A stretch of DNA of 64,000 nt, taken from assembly GCA_050173345.1 (NCBI GenBank), contig JBFXKW010000015.1:1-64000 (forward strand). The letters are read 5' to 3'. The notes below the pieces were generated by a model. That model had not been told where the DNA came from, ran no database searches, and saw nothing but the letters and a program-made list of their open reading frames with translations. Position numbers and translations under genes: made by a program. Shown piece by piece: positions 8,279 through 15,815 of this stretch. Numbering within the stretch: the first letter of the stretch is position 1; each line of letters opens with the position of its first letter. Source of the stretch: SHWC01 sp050173345. GTDB taxonomy: Bacteria > Pseudomonadota > Alphaproteobacteria > UBA828.

Positions 8279-9649
8279 CTACGGCGTCGTGAAGGTCTTG
8301 CGCTTGACGAGGCGGCCGCGGCCGGGCTGGCCGAGGAACTTGCCGTTGTCGACGATCACCTCGCCGCGCGACAGCGTCATCACCGGCCAGCCGGTGACCT
8401 TGAAGCCCTCGAACAGCTCCCAGTCCTGGTTCGAATGCATGTCCTTCTGGCGGATGGTGACCGGTTTCCTGGGGTCGAACACCAGGATGTCGGCGTCCGA
8501 GCCGACCGCGATCGTGCCCTTCTGCGGGTAGAGGCCGAACAGCTTGGCCGGCATGGTCGCGGTCACGTCGACGAAGCGGTTGAGCTTCAGCCGGTTCTTC
8601 AGGATGCCTTCCGAGTAGAGCATGGGCAGCATGGTCTCGAGCGAGGACATGCCGGGCACCAGGGTCTCGACCTTGCTGTTGCGCTTCTTCTGGGCCATCG
8701 AGAAGCTGGTGTGGTCGGTCGCGAGCGTCTGCAGCACGCCCGAATCGAGCGCCTGCCAGAGCACCTCCATCTGGTTGGCGTCGCGGAGCGGCGGCCAGCC
8801 GACATAGCGCTCGGGATCGTCGTCCTGCTTGAAGCGGTCCTTCGAGAGGTGGAGGTAGATCGGCCGCGTCTCGCCATAGGCCGCCTGGCCGCGGCCGCGG
8901 GCGTCGTTCAGCGCGTCCAGCCCCTCCTGGCAGGAGAGATGCACCAGATAGACCGGCGCATCGGCGAGGAAGGCCATGTCGACCGCGCGCTTGGCCGCGA
9001 TGCCTTCCGCGATGCGCGGGCGCGAATCGGGGAAGTGGCGCACATCGTTCTTGCCCTCGCGTTCGAGCTGATCGGTCAGGTAGCTGATGCAGCACTGGTC
9101 CTCGCAATGGATGTTGACCATCGCGCCGTGCTTGCCGGCCTGCGCCATCGCCTTGAGGTAGTCGGTGGCGTACTGGTCGAACTCGGCCATGCCGGTCATG
9201 AAGATCTTGAAGCTGGTATAGCCGTCGCTCGCGAGGTCGGCCATCTCGCCGCGGGTGCGCTCGGTCGGCTTGAAGAGCGTCGGGTGCAGGCCGTAATCGA
9301 TCACGGTCTTGCCCCGGGCCTTGGCGTTCCACGCCTCGACCGCATCGGTCAGCGACTGCCCCGGCTCGGGCAGCACATAGTCGACGACGGTGGTGATGCC
9401 GCCGCATGCCGCCATGATCGTCGAGGTGTGGAAGTCGTCGACGGTCTGTTCGCCGAGCAGCTCGAAATCGACATGGGTGTGCACGTCGACCCCGCCGGGG
9501 AACAGGTATTTCCCCTTGACGTCGATCTCGCGGCCGGCCGGCCCGAGCCCGTGGCCGATCTGCTTGATGCGGCCGCCTTCGATGCCGATGTCGGCGTCGT
9601 AGGTTTCGGCGGCGGTGACGATCGTGCCGTTGCGCAGGACGAGATCCAT
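8279..9649 (-). CDS. D-hydantoinase/dihydropyrimidinase-family amidohydrolase (456 aa)
   Basis: This is a cyclic amidohydrolase that opens hydantoin- or dihydropyrimidine-type rings to N-carbamoyl amino acids. The binuclear metal site is complete: His57 and His59 (DVHTHV), a lysine for carboxylation at 148 (SFKIFM), His181 (NIHCED), His237 (VHLSC) and Asp312 (TDHTSF). Length and C-terminal composition fit the family. A ggaggag site precedes the start. It is a single gene, not part of the HyuAB operon 4 kb away. Both could act on related ring compounds. Substrate range within this family is broad (dihydrouracil, 5-substituted hydantoins, phenylhydantoin), so the call stops at the family. Confidence 0.88.
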   Translation of the reverse strand: MDLVLRNGTIVTAAETYDADIGIEGGRIKQIGHGLGPAGREIDVKGKYLFPGGVDVHTHVDFELLGEQTVDDFHTSTIMAACGGITTVVDYVLPEPGQSLTDAVEAWNAKARGKTVIDYGLHPTLFKPTERTRGEMADLASDGYTSFKIFMTGMAEFDQYATDYLKAMAQAGKHGAMVNIHCEDQCCISYLTDQLEREGKNDVRHFPDSRPRIAEGIAAKRAVDMAFLADAPVYLVHLSCQEGLDALNDARGRGQAAYGETRPIYLHLSKDRFKQDDDPERYVGWPPLRDANQMEVLWQALDSGVLQTLATDHTSFSMAQKKRNSKVETLVPGMSSLETMLPMLYSEGILKNRLKLNRFVDVTATMPAKLFGLYPQKGTIAVGSDADILVFDPRKPVTIRQKDMHSNQDWELFEGFKVTGWPVMTLSRGEVIVDNGKFLGQPGRGRLVKRKTFTTP

Positions 9650-9923
9650 GGGCGGCTGCTCCTCCGTGTCCGTGTTCCGCGAAAAGCCGACTCTCTTATT
9701 TCATTAACCTAAACACCGGCGGCGCGGAACGCCATCGCGACGGACGGAGGCCGGGCACCGCCGCCGAGCCGGGCGCCGGCCGCCGCGTTAACCAGCTTCC
9801 TTTCCGTTTCGGATACCTTTGCGCTCGAATTTCGTGCCCATGGCAGCAGGACCACAGAGCGCCGCCCCAATGGCTCGCGGGCGCCTGCCAAGGTGCGATG
9901 GCGCGCCCCGCCGGCGCGGGCTC

Positions 9924-10472
9924 ATGCGCGGCTTCCGCGACGACGAGAGCGGCAGCACGCTGATCGAGTTCGCCATGATCTCCATGGCGCTCGTCACCCT
10001 GCTCACCGGCATCATCGAGTTCTCCATGATCATGCTGGCGAAGAACAGCATGGAGGCGGCGACCAACATCTCGTCGCGCCTCGGCAAGACGGGCTTCGCC
10101 GACAACGGGCTGAGCCGCGAGGAGACCATCCTCGCCGAGGTCGAGCGCCGCACCGGCGCCATCATCGACCCGCAGAAGCTCGCGATCAGCTCCAAGTCCT
10201 ATGAGCAGTTCGACCAGATCGGCAAGCCCGAGCCGTGGAACGACGCCAATGAGGACGGCTATCCCGATCCCGGCGAATACACCGACATCAACGGCAACGG
10301 CCAATACGACGAGGACATGGGCATCGCCGGCATCGGCGGCTCCGACGACGTGGTGGTCTACACGGTGAGCTATCCGTGGCGGCTGTTCACGCCACTGATC
10401 GGAAGCTTCTTCGGCAGCAGCGGCACCATCGAGCTGAGCGCCAGCTCGGTGGTCAAGAACGAGCCGTTCTGA
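9924..10472 (+). CDS. TadE-family pseudopilin, Tad pilus (182 aa)
   Basis: The N-terminus has a short charged stretch, then ESGSTLIEFAMISMALVTLLTGIIEFSMIML (split here: ESGSTLIEFAM and then a long hydrophobic helix). This is the hallmark of TadE-like pseudopilins processed by the prepilin peptidase TadV/CpaA after the Gly. The rest is periplasmic, with an Asp/Asn-rich segment (ANEDGYPDPGEYTDINGNG, residues ~108-126) that looks like an EF-hand-type Ca loop (DINGNGQYDED). Upstream in-frame starts exist from 9819. I chose 9924 because the family begins just before this motif. It is the first of three Tad genes in tandem. Confidence 0.78.
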   Translation: MRGFRDDESGSTLIEFAMISMALVTLLTGIIEFSMIMLAKNSMEAATNISSRLGKTGFADNGLSREETILAEVERRTGAIIDPQKLAISSKSYEQFDQIGKPEPWNDANEDGYPDPGEYTDINGNGQYDEDMGIAGIGGSDDVVVYTVSYPWRLFTPLIGSFFGSSGTIELSASSVVKNEPF

Positions 10473-10475
10473 GCC

Positions 10476-11039
10476 ATGGCGACGCTGCGCAGGCTCATGC
10501 GGCTGTGGCGGGACCGGCGCGGCATCGCGGCCGTCGAGTTCGCGATCGCGCTGCCGATCCTCACCACGCTGTTCTTCGGCTGCCTCGAGGTGACCATGAA
10601 CATCCTCGCCTCGGAGAAGGTGGAGAAGCTCGCCGCCACCTCGGCGGACGTCATCGCGCAGAGCGAGGTGGCCACGCTCAACGGCCTCGACCAGCTCCTG
10701 GTCGCGACCACCGAGATCATGGAGCCGTTCGACTTCGGCAGCGACGGCGTGGTGATCATCACCTCGGTCTATCGCGGCGTCGACCAGCCCTACGCCAAGG
10801 TGAACTGGCGCCATAGCGGCGGCGGTGGTCTGGCCGCGACGAGCGAGCTCGGCACGGTCGGCCAGCAGGCCAACCTGCCGGACGGCTTCACGCTCAACGA
10901 GCGCGAGAACGTGATCGTCGCCGAGGTCTTCTACCAGTACCAGCCGATGTTTCCCGGCGTGCTGTTCGACGAGCGGACGATCTACCGGAAGGCGCTGTTC
11001 AAGCCGCGCCTGAGCGCGCTGACCACGCCGCCCGCCTGA
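10476..11039 (+). CDS. TadE/TadF-family pseudopilin (187 aa)
   Basis: It starts four bases after the preceding pseudopilin. Residues 14-40 carry the pseudopilin signature DRRGIAAVEFAIALPI followed by a hydrophobic helix. Cleavage is expected after the Gly before IAAVEF. The remainder is a periplasmic domain of ~140 residues. Minor pseudopilins such as TadE and TadF are needed to assemble Flp fibres. No pilin, ATPase (TadA), secretin or TadV gene lies within this window, so the machinery must be elsewhere. Confidence 0.8.
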   Translation: MATLRRLMRLWRDRRGIAAVEFAIALPILTTLFFGCLEVTMNILASEKVEKLAATSADVIAQSEVATLNGLDQLLVATTEIMEPFDFGSDGVVIITSVYRGVDQPYAKVNWRHSGGGGLAATSELGTVGQQANLPDGFTLNERENVIVAEVFYQYQPMFPGVLFDERTIYRKALFKPRLSALTTPPA

Positions 11040-11065
11040 TGCGCCGATGGAGAGGATGCCGCGCC

Positions 11066-12496
11066 ATGTCCTGGATCGCTGAGCTTCGCGCCCTCCCGAA
11101 GCGCCTCGCCGCCTGCGAGCGCGGCTCGGTGATGACCGTGATGGCGGTCTGCTCGATCATCCTGGTCGGCGCGGTCGGCACCGCGATCGACGTCGGCCGC
11201 CTGCAGGTGGCGCAGTCCAAGCTGCAGACCGCGCTCGATTCGGCAGGCCTCGCCGCCGGCTCGATGCTGAACACCGCCGACCTCGACACCGAGGTCGAGA
11301 AATACCTCGAGGCCAATTTCGCCGGCGCCAACATCGACGCCTCGCTGGTCTCCTTCGAAGCGGTGCCGAACGAGGACGATACCGTCATCAACCTCAGCGC
11401 GACCGCCACCCTGCCCGCCACCTTCATGCGCGTGTTCGGCCACGACACCATGACGGTGGTCGCCGCCACCGAGATCACCCGCGAGATGAAGGGCATGGAG
11501 ATCGCGCTCGTGGTCGACGTCACCGGCTCGATGTGCACGCCGTGCTCCAAGATCGCCGCGCTAAGGGACGCCGCGACCGACCTCGTCGACATCCTGTTCG
11601 GCGACCAGGAGACGGTCGACGATCTGTGGATCGGCATCGTGCCGTTCTCCCAGTCGGTCAACGTCGGCACCAATCGGACGGCCTGGCGCAATGCGACGCA
11701 CTATGCCGGCCTCAACTATTATTTCGCGAGCCACCAATGGCTCGGCTGCTTCGAAGAACGCTACGGCGCGAACAACCGCGACGTGACCGACGACCCACCC
11801 TCGGTCGAGAAGTTCCGTACCTACTTTGCGCCCGATACCGACCCGAGCTCGAACCCCACCTTGAATCAATACAACACCAACAACTGGCGAGGGTCCTCAG
11901 GCCAGAACCAGGTGAGTCCGTCACAGAACCGCTGGGCGAATCAATACTGTCCGGAATCCGTCCTTACGCCGCTGACCAACCAAAAGTCCATTTTGCTCGA
12001 CGGCATCGAGGCGCTCGACGCGAACGGCGGCACGTTCATCAACATCGGCGCCGTGTGGGGCTGGCGGCTCTTGTCGCCGCAATGGCGCGGCGCGTGGGGC
12101 GGCGACATGGACGCCAACGATCTGCCGCTCGACTACCACGCCGAGATGTCGCAGAAGGCCGTGATCCTGATGACCGACGGCAAGAACGATATCAGCAAAT
12201 ACTACTATAGCGCCTACGGCATGCTCTCCGCCGGCCATCTCGGCACCACCAGCAATGAGAGCGTCGCAGAGGCCGCGCTCAACCAGAAGACCGCGACCGT
12301 GTGCAACTCGATGAAGGCGAACGGCATCATCGTCTATACCATCCTGTTCGACGAGACGAACACCACGGTCAAGAACCTGATGAAGAACTGCGCGAGCGAG
12401 GAGGACTACTTCTTCGAATCGGCGACCGAGGAAGAGCTCAGCGAGGCCTTCCACGCGATCGGCGATTCGCTCTCGAAGCTCCGCGTCAGCAAATAG
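11066..12496 (+). CDS. TadG-like pilus protein with VWA domain (476 aa)
   Basis: The N-terminus (CERGSVMTVMAVCSIILVGAVG) is a pseudopilin-like or TadG N-domain membrane helix, followed by GTAIDVGRLQVAQSKLQTALDSAGLAA. A von Willebrand A domain runs from ~145 to the end, with the MIDAS motif D151-V-T-G-S-M, a downstream ILMTDGKND and a final IGDSLSKLRVSK. TadG proteins are envelope proteins required for Flp/Tad pili and adhesion. An ATG at 11039 overlaps the previous stop. I prefer 11066 because ggagagg sits 10 bases upstream. It is the last gene of the three-gene Tad unit. Confidence 0.82.
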   Translation: MSWIAELRALPKRLAACERGSVMTVMAVCSIILVGAVGTAIDVGRLQVAQSKLQTALDSAGLAAGSMLNTADLDTEVEKYLEANFAGANIDASLVSFEAVPNEDDTVINLSATATLPATFMRVFGHDTMTVVAATEITREMKGMEIALVVDVTGSMCTPCSKIAALRDAATDLVDILFGDQETVDDLWIGIVPFSQSVNVGTNRTAWRNATHYAGLNYYFASHQWLGCFEERYGANNRDVTDDPPSVEKFRTYFAPDTDPSSNPTLNQYNTNNWRGSSGQNQVSPSQNRWANQYCPESVLTPLTNQKSILLDGIEALDANGGTFINIGAVWGWRLLSPQWRGAWGGDMDANDLPLDYHAEMSQKAVILMTDGKNDISKYYYSAYGMLSAGHLGTTSNESVAEAALNQKTATVCNSMKANGIIVYTILFDETNTTVKNLMKNCASEEDYFFESATEEELSEAFHAIGDSLSKLRVSK

Positions 12497-12599
12497 GCCA
12501 GCGCCGCGCCGGTCAGGCGAGGCTTGGCAGCAGGGCCGCCGCCGCTCTAACCTTGGGCCGGCGCCGCCGGAGTCCCTCCGGGTTGCGGCGGCGCGTGTC

Positions 12600-13418
12600 G
12601 TGACCGACCTTCAGGCTGCCATGACCAACCAGGAACCAGCGCCCGAGGCCCCGCTCAGCGTGCCCGAAGCCGCCGAGCGGCTCGGCATCAGCACGGTGCG
12701 GGTGCGCCAGTACATCCGCTCGGGCCAGCTCCAGGGCTTCCGCGACAATCGCGGCCACTGGCGCGTGGTGCCGCCGCTGTCGAGCCGCGAGCGGCTGGCG
12801 GCCGAGGCGGGCGGCGAGCTTTCCGAGGCGGATGCGGTCGACCTCCTGGTCGACGAAATCCTGGAGCTGCGCGACGCGCTCGCCGAGCGCGAGGGCCGGC
12901 TGGCGCGCCTCGATACCCTGGTCGAGCGCCAGCAGGCGGCGCTCGACCGCGCCGTCGCATTGGCCGACCAGCTTCGCGACGAGCGGGACGCCGCGCTCGA
13001 CCGTGCCGCCGCGAGCGCGGCCGAGAACGAGCGGCTCAAGGCGCTGCTCGACCGCACGCTGGCACGGCTCGATGCCGCGCTCGCCCGCCTCGATACCGAG
13101 GGCAGGAAGCATCAGGCCGCGCTCACCGCGATCGAACGCGGCCTCGCGGTGCTCGACCGCACCACCGAGCGGATGACGCTCGACGGCGCAGCGCGGCAGC
13201 GGCTGGAGGCGATGCTCGCGGATGCCACGACGCGGCTCGAGGCGCTGATCGAAGACAAGGCCGCGGGCGCCGCGCTGCTCGCGCGGCGCGAGGCCACGCT
13301 CGAACGCGCGCTCGGCCTGCTGGAGCGGATGTCGGAGGCCGACCGCCTCGCCAAGCAGCGCGAAGCCGAGACGCGCAGCCTGTTCAGCCGCGTGCTCCGC
13401 CGGCTCGACGGGAACTGA
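12600..13418 (+). CDS. Helix-turn-helix (MerR/excisionase-like) protein with long coiled coil (272 aa)
   Basis: Residues ~20-60 form a winged-helix/MerR-type DNA-binding domain (LSVPEAAERLGIS, then RVRQYIRSGQLQGFRDN). The rest, ~75-265, is almost entirely heptad-like alpha helix rich in Leu, Ala, Arg and Glu (for example DEILELRDALAEREGRLARL). Proteins with this layout may organise DNA or act as regulators. No specific function is known to me. The start is GTG at 12600 or ATG at 12621. Neither has a strong ribosome-binding site, so the N-terminus is uncertain. It follows the Tad genes after ~100 bases and ends before a palindromic-repeat cluster. Confidence 0.75.
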   Translation: MTDLQAAMTNQEPAPEAPLSVPEAAERLGISTVRVRQYIRSGQLQGFRDNRGHWRVVPPLSSRERLAAEAGGELSEADAVDLLVDEILELRDALAEREGRLARLDTLVERQQAALDRAVALADQLRDERDAALDRAAASAAENERLKALLDRTLARLDAALARLDTEGRKHQAALTAIERGLAVLDRTTERMTLDGAARQRLEAMLADATTRLEALIEDKAAGAALLARREATLERALGLLERMSEADRLAKQREAETRSLFSRVLRRLDGN

Positions 13419-13448
13419 GACGCGGCCGCCGCCTTCCCCCCTCTTCTT

Positions 13449-13585
13449 CGTCATGCCCCGCGCAGGCGGGGCATCCAGGGGCCAGCGGCACAACGGCCAT
13501 ACCACCCCCGTCATTGCCGGGCTTGACCCGGCAATCCAGTCTTTCATTGAGTCTGGATGCCCCGCCTGCGCGGGGCATGACGATC
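13449..13585. repeat. Second cluster of three intergenic palindromic repeats
   Basis: The elements are at 13449-13479 (cgtcatgccccgcgcaggcggggcatcc), 13509-13539 (cgtcattgccgggcttgacccggcaatcc) and 13553-13585 (ggatgccccgcctgcgcggggcatgacg). The first and last are inverted copies of each other and share their core with the element at 8204-8237. They separate the coiled-coil gene from the end of the long minus-strand operon, between convergent stops. Confidence 0.87.
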
Positions 13586-13602
13586 AAATCGAAGCCTTGG
13601 CC

Positions 13603-14241
13603 TCAGGCCGGCGCGTTGCGGCGGCGCACCTCGTCGATATAGGCGAGCACCTCGTCGAGGCCGAGCACGTCGGCATAGCGGCGGCCGACGTCGCGTAAGT
13701 TATCGCGGTGCGGCCCCTCCTCCACGTCGCCGACGCAGGGCTCGGGCACGATCACCCGGTAACCGAAGGAGAAGGCGTCGTTGATCGAGGCGCGCACGCA
13801 GCCCGAGGTGTTGCAGCCGATCACGATCACCGTATCGACGCGCTCCTTGATGAAGAACGAGGTGATCGCGGTCTGGAAGAAGATCGACGGGCCGGTCTTG
13901 CAGAACACGGCGTCATAGCCCGGCTCGTAGATGCGCTCGTCGAGCTCGGTCGAGGGATGGCCGTGCGTGAAGTCCTTCAGCACCGGCGCGATCTTCCAGT
14001 GCGGCATGTCGCGCTGCGAGGTGTAGGCGGTGTAGCAGGTGGCGACCGGCAGGTTCGCGGCGCGGGCGGCCTTCAAGAGCGTCGCGCTGTTCTCGACCGC
14101 GCGCGCGACCATGGGGCGGCCGCCGAGCGCGAATTCGGGCCGCGTAAAGCCCTTCTGGAAATCGACCACCGCGATGCCCGGCCGCTCGCCGAAGCCGATG
14201 CGCTTGGCGTCGAAGCCGATCTCTTTATAGGTGTCGGACAT
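13603..14241 (-). CDS. Isochorismatase-family amidohydrolase 1 (212 aa)
   Basis: This is a cysteine hydrolase of the isochorismatase/N-carbamoylsarcosine amidase fold. The catalytic triad is visible: Asp27 (VVDFQKGF), Lys115 (FCKTGPSIFF) and Cys148 (NTSGCVRASI), with the typical cis-peptide before the cysteine. Members cleave the terminal amide of carbamoyl or nicotinamide-like compounds. Here the neighbours (HyuA, HyuB) suggest an N-carbamoyl amino acid, for example N-carbamoylsarcosine. It is the last gene of the 11-gene operon, 23 bases after the GntR regulator gene. An upstream in-frame start exists, but the ATG at 14241 has an aaggaga site. Confidence 0.85.
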   Translation of the reverse strand: MSDTYKEIGFDAKRIGFGERPGIAVVDFQKGFTRPEFALGGRPMVARAVENSATLLKAARAANLPVATCYTAYTSQRDMPHWKIAPVLKDFTHGHPSTELDERIYEPGYDAVFCKTGPSIFFQTAITSFFIKERVDTVIVIGCNTSGCVRASINDAFSFGYRVIVPEPCVGDVEEGPHRDNLRDVGRRYADVLGLDEVLAYIDEVRRRNAPA

Positions 14242-14264
14242 GCGCTTCTCCTTGCGTCGCGGCC

Positions 14265-15032
14265 TCAGCGCTTCACGTCGCGCCACAGCCGCATGGTGTA
14301 GCTGAAGCGGTCGGCCGGGTGGATGCTACAGGCGATCTCGGCCGTCTTGCCGCGCGCCGAGCGGTACACGCGATCGACCTCGAGCGCCGGCGAGCCGGGC
14401 TCGACCGCGAGCATCGGCGCGATGTGCGGCGGCACCAGCACGGCACGCAGCGTCTGCGTGACCTCGAGAATGCGCTCGCCATATTCGGTTTCGAGGAAGC
14501 TGAAGATGCGGGCGTTCGCGGCACCGCTCAGCTCGCGGATGCGGGCGAACTCCGCCGCGACGAACGCCTCGGTCCAGCAGATCGGCACGCCCGGGGCACC
14601 GTCTGCCTCGCTGTAGCGATAGCCTTCGGCGCGCCACCAGGATTGGCCGCGACGGCAATTGAGGCGCCTGGCGAGCGCGACGCCGGCGACCACGGGCTCG
14701 AACGGGCCGACCGCGAAGCGCGTCGCCTCGGCATACTGGGCCAGCTCGTCGAGCGATTCGACCGCGTGGATGAAGGAACGGTTGGGCGTGCGCGCGGTGA
14801 CGACGGTGCCCGAGCCGCGCCGCGCCACCACCATGCCGGCATCGCTCAAGTGCCGGATCGCCTGGCGCACGGTGAAGCGGCTGACGCCGAGCTGCCGGCA
14901 CAGATCGAGCTCGCCCGGCAGATGATCGCCGACCGCGATGCGCTCGCGCGCGATGTCGCGCTCGATCTGCCGCACAATCTTCAGATAGCGGGGCTCGCTA
15001 GTTTGTTTGGCTGAGGCAGCGGCGCGTACCAT
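14265..15032 (-). CDS. GntR/HutC-family regulator with UTRA domain (255 aa)
   Basis: The N-terminal winged helix-turn-helix runs ~15-80, with YLKIVRQIERDIARERIAVG, then LPGELDLCRQLGVSRFTVRQ. The UTRA effector-binding domain occupies ~100-250. HutC-subfamily members repress catabolic operons and let go of DNA when the substrate or an intermediate binds. The gene lies inside the operon it probably controls, between the YrdC-domain gene and the last amidase gene. A 21-bp near-repeat at 22988-23008 and 26986-27006 is the best operator candidate. The start is taken as ATG 15032. A GTG at 15050 would overlap the upstream stop. Confidence 0.87.
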   Translation of the reverse strand: MVRAAASAKQTSEPRYLKIVRQIERDIARERIAVGDHLPGELDLCRQLGVSRFTVRQAIRHLSDAGMVVARRGSGTVVTARTPNRSFIHAVESLDELAQYAEATRFAVGPFEPVVAGVALARRLNCRRGQSWWRAEGYRYSEADGAPGVPICWTEAFVAAEFARIRELSGAANARIFSFLETEYGERILEVTQTLRAVLVPPHIAPMLAVEPGSPALEVDRVYRSARGKTAEIACSIHPADRFSYTMRLWRDVKR

Positions 15033-15046
15033 GGCCGGGTGCCGCC

Positions 15047-15784
15047 TCACAAGCCGGCGGTGACGCCGGGGACGAGCCTGATCTCGACCTTGAACCGGGC
15101 CATGAAGGCGCGCGCGAGCTGCTCGAAGCAGACGCCCTTGCGCACCACCGTGAAGTCGCGGAAGTCGACGATCGTGCTCGAACGGCCCTCGGGGTTGGCG
15201 TATTTCGAAAGCCCGTAGTCGAACGAAACATCGGCCGCGGCGCGCACCGGCGCGTCGATATCGGCGAGGCGATACTTGCTGCCGGTGAGCGAGGTGTTGG
15301 CCGAGGAGCCGAACACCGGCCGGCCGCGCTCTGCCACCTGGCGCGCGATCTCGTCGTGGAACTGGCCGGCGTTGAGCAGCATGTCGATGGTGCCGATCTT
15401 GGTCGAGGATTGCAGCACGAAGGGGTCAACCGCCCGGAACAGCGGATGATCGACGCGGAACGGCGCGACCACCGAGAACGGAATCCGCTCCTCGGCGATC
15501 AGCTCGTCCACCATGTCGTGCTTGGCCGGGTCCATGATGTGGATCTCGCGGCTGAGCGCCGCGTTGGAGAACATGCCGCTCGGCTTCTCGTAGGAGCGCT
15601 GCTTGGCGGTGAAGATCTTGCGGATGCCCGCCTCGCGCATCGCGACGATGCCGTAGGCGACGTCGAGCGGCACCAGCGCCACGCCGCCCTCGGCGAGCAC
15701 GTCCATCATGCGCGAGACGTCGGCGCGCAGCCGGTCGGCGGGCACCGGGTCGGAGGTCAGTCGTTCGACCGCAACGTCGCTCAT
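15047..15784 (-). CDS. Sua5/YciO/YrdC-domain protein inside a catabolic operon (245 aa)
   Basis: This is a single YrdC-fold domain. VPLDVAYGI (~37-45) corresponds to the PTDTVYGL strand of threonylcarbamoyl-AMP synthases. IFTAKQRSYEKPSGMF (~56-71) carries the basic K-x-R motif, and PVFGSSANTSLTG (~148-160) matches the TSAN-x-SG motif. The YrdC fold binds ATP with carbamoyl or threonylcarbamoyl groups. The protein lacks the extra Sua5 domain and ends in a ~60-residue tail. Placement between MmgE/PrpD and GntR genes suggests a dedicated catabolic role, possibly handling a carbamoyl group, and not tRNA t6A synthesis. This role is inferred. The start at 15784 has a strong aggagg-like site. Confidence 0.78.
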   Translation of the reverse strand: MSDVAVERLTSDPVPADRLRADVSRMMDVLAEGGVALVPLDVAYGIVAMREAGIRKIFTAKQRSYEKPSGMFSNAALSREIHIMDPAKHDMVDELIAEERIPFSVVAPFRVDHPLFRAVDPFVLQSSTKIGTIDMLLNAGQFHDEIARQVAERGRPVFGSSANTSLTGSKYRLADIDAPVRAAADVSFDYGLSKYANPEGRSSTIVDFRDFTVVRKGVCFEQLARAFMARFKVEIRLVPGVTAGL

Positions 15785-15815
15785 GGCGTCCTCTTGCTTG
15801 GGGGGCCGTCGCTCA

